DNA from: an uncultured Eggerthella sp.
GTDB lineage: Bacteria > Actinomycetota > Coriobacteriia > Coriobacteriales > Eggerthellaceae
Direction of reading: 5' to 3'
Assembly (NCBI GenBank): GCA_900548955.1
Contig: URMQ01000081.1
Coordinates: 1-6,946 of the forward strand
DNA length: 6,946 bases
Part shown: positions 5,866 through 6,946 of the stretch, piece by piece
Layout: the number at the start of each line of letters is the position of its first letter
How positions within the stretch are numbered: position 1 is the first letter of the stretch
Notes under the pieces: generated by a model
Database searches by the model: none
What the model saw: the letters and a program-made list of their open reading frames with translations, nothing else
Told to the model about the DNA's origin: nothing
Program-made: the position numbers and the translations under genes

Positions 5866-5872
5866 AGCCTGC

Positions 5873-6946
5873 ATGAATAATGCTCCCTCGCAACATAACA
5901 ACCCTTCTTCAGTGAATAAAAAGTTAGCAATTCTTGCCATCCCTACGTTTGGTCAGCTCATTGCTGAGCCTACCTTCGTTTTGATAGATACCGCAATCGT
6001 GGGGCATGTAAGTGATTTTGCCTTGGCGGGTCTTTCTCTTGGCTCTACGATAATTCTTACGGCAGTAGGGCTCTGTGTGTTTTTGGCATATTCCACTACT
6101 TCACAAGTTTCTCGTTTACTTGGTGCAAAAAGAACGCGCGAAGGATTGCAAGCAGGCATGAATGGTTTGTGGCTTTCGTTATGTATAGGAATTGTGTTAG
6201 CGACAGTACTTTTTCTTTTTGCAGAACCAATTTGTTACTTTTTAGGTGGTAGAGAAGAAACGCTAAATCAAGCAGTTATTTACACCCAACTGGTTGTTCT
6301 TGGCGTTCCAGGTATGCTTTTGGTGTATGCCGCAAATGGGATATTTCGAGGTTTGCAGAAAGTTTCTATTACTTTGGTAGTTGCGGTAAGTGGTGCCGCA
6401 ATCAACGCTGTACTTGATGTTTTGTTTGTTATTGTTTGGGGTTGGGGCATAGCTGGATCTGGTATTGCAACGGCAATTGCGCAATGGACTATGGGATTGC
6501 TCTTGGTTGTGCCTGCTGTTCGTTGGGTTGTGCAAGGTGGAGCATCTGTTGTACCTCAAATTACGGGAATTATAGAAGCTGGTGGCGATGGTTTTCCGCT
6601 TTTTCTGCGTTCGGTTGCGCTTCGTGTTGCGTTGGTGGCAGGTGTTATGGCTGCAGTATCTATGGGTACTGAAGTACTTGCAGGATATCAGGTTGTAAAT
6701 GCAGTCTGGAACTTCGCTGCAAACGCTCTAGATTCTGTTGCTATTGCGGGCCAAACACTCGTTGGTGCTGAATTGGGTGCTCGGGAATTTCAGCGTGCTA
6801 GAACATTAACTTCGCTTACTTCTCGTGCGGGTATTGTTGTTGGAATAGGTGTCGGAGCGGTTCTTGTATTTCTTGGTTTAGTGGCAGGGCATGCGGTATT
6901 TTTCCAGAATATCAAATTCTGTAAAACCCAAAGTAGGGTGAATTTC
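5873..6946 (+). CDS. MATE efflux family protein, DinF subfamily (3' truncated by window)
   Basis: 358 codons are visible, all open, with no stop before the right edge; complete family members are about 440-460 residues. After a short polar N-terminus, TM1 reads AIPTFGQLIAEPTFVLIDTA (22-41) with IVGH after it, typical of DinF-like MATE proteins and including the membrane Asp39. Other family marks are LGAKR (83-87), NGIFRGLQ (155-162), AINAVLDVLFV (176-186) with Asn178 and Asp182, and GYQVVNAVWNF (271-281). It should export cationic drugs or other organic compounds using a Na+ or H+ gradient; the substrate is unknown. The last ~11 codons (from about 6914: KFCKTQSRVNF) do not look like MATE sequence, where a 'xxFTxD'-type motif would be expected after QNI. 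The gene may be interrupted there, or assembly may break there. The start ATG at 5873 is supported by the abutting promoter rather than by a ribosome binding site. Confidence 0.9.
   Translation, partial: MNNAPSQHNNPSSVNKKLAILAIPTFGQLIAEPTFVLIDTAIVGHVSDFALAGLSLGSTIILTAVGLCVFLAYSTTSQVSRLLGAKRTREGLQAGMNGLWLSLCIGIVLATVLFLFAEPICYFLGGREETLNQAVIYTQLVVLGVPGMLLVYAANGIFRGLQKVSITLVVAVSGAAINAVLDVLFVIVWGWGIAGSGIATAIAQWTMGLLLVVPAVRWVVQGGASVVPQITGIIEAGGDGFPLFLRSVALRVALVAGVMAAVSMGTEVLAGYQVVNAVWNFAANALDSVAIAGQTLVGAELGAREFQRARTLTSLTSRAGIVVGIGVGAVLVFLGLVAGHAVFFQNIKFCKTQSRVNF
6914..6946. other. Possible mobile-element end or junction at the window edge
   Basis: The MATE reading frame stays open, but its predicted residues stop looking like the family here. 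The DNA has an imperfect dyad: AAATTC (6914-6919) pairs with GAATTT (6940-6945), and ACCC (6926-6929) with GGGT (6936-6939). This could be the terminal inverted repeat of an insertion sequence cutting the MATE gene, with the window or contig ending inside it. No transposase is visible, so this is tentative. Confidence 0.3.

Noticed and set aside
6263..6672. Open frames on both strands (6263-6559 - and 6436-6672 +) inside the MATE gene
   Set aside because: Their translations are biased shadow sequences rich in Cys/Asn/Tyr or Trp/Gly, while the MATE frame is well conserved over the same bases.

Overview
The window is a compact stretch of bacterial chromosome carrying seven protein-coding genes and no RNA gene that I can see. 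Base composition leans AT by eye (roughly the low to mid 40s in % G+C, not computed). Several features suggest an anaerobic or gut/mucosal bacterium, possibly a low-GC actinobacterium such as a Coriobacteriia member: an AmmeMemoRadiSam pair with a fused extradiol-dioxygenase/AMMECR1 gene, a LysR regulator beside a small Cys-rich protein and an MFS exporter, and a MATE gene whose promoter sits directly against its start codon, as in leaderless transcripts. The taxonomic guess is weak; a Firmicute is not excluded.

Layout. (1) 1-1662, + strand: the 3' end of a MEMO/LigB-AMMECR1 fusion gene, overlapping by 8 bp with the radical SAM gene amrS. The two form one translationally coupled operon that starts outside the window. 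(2) 1663-1766: a short convergent gap with degenerate copies of the amrS 3' end and a hairpin that spans the stop codon of the next gene. (3) 1767-2684, - strand: a LysR-type regulator. It is divergent from (4) 2838-4234, + strand: a 73-residue Cys-rich helical protein followed directly by a DHA1-type MFS exporter. The shared intergenic region holds a perfect T-N11-A dyad, the expected LysR binding site. (5) 4281-4562, + strand: an unknown 93-residue protein. (6) 4667-5737, - strand: a striking membrane-hairpin protein with eleven tandem 11-residue Pro/Val/Ala/Lys repeats, ended by a strong intrinsic terminator at 4597-4640. (7) 5873 to the window end, + strand: a DinF-type MATE exporter, cut by the window edge and apparently losing family resemblance in its last ~11 codons.

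How the genes fit together. The LysR protein probably controls the divergent small-protein/MFS operon in response to an unknown ligand. The MATE gene is a second, independently promoted efflux system. The AmmeMemoRadiSam genes are a conserved but functionally unassigned module. The most unusual item is the 11-mer repeat protein: its repeat period, its amphipathic pattern and a PGPG membrane hairpin together suggest an anchored, membrane-surface or LEA-like helical protein.
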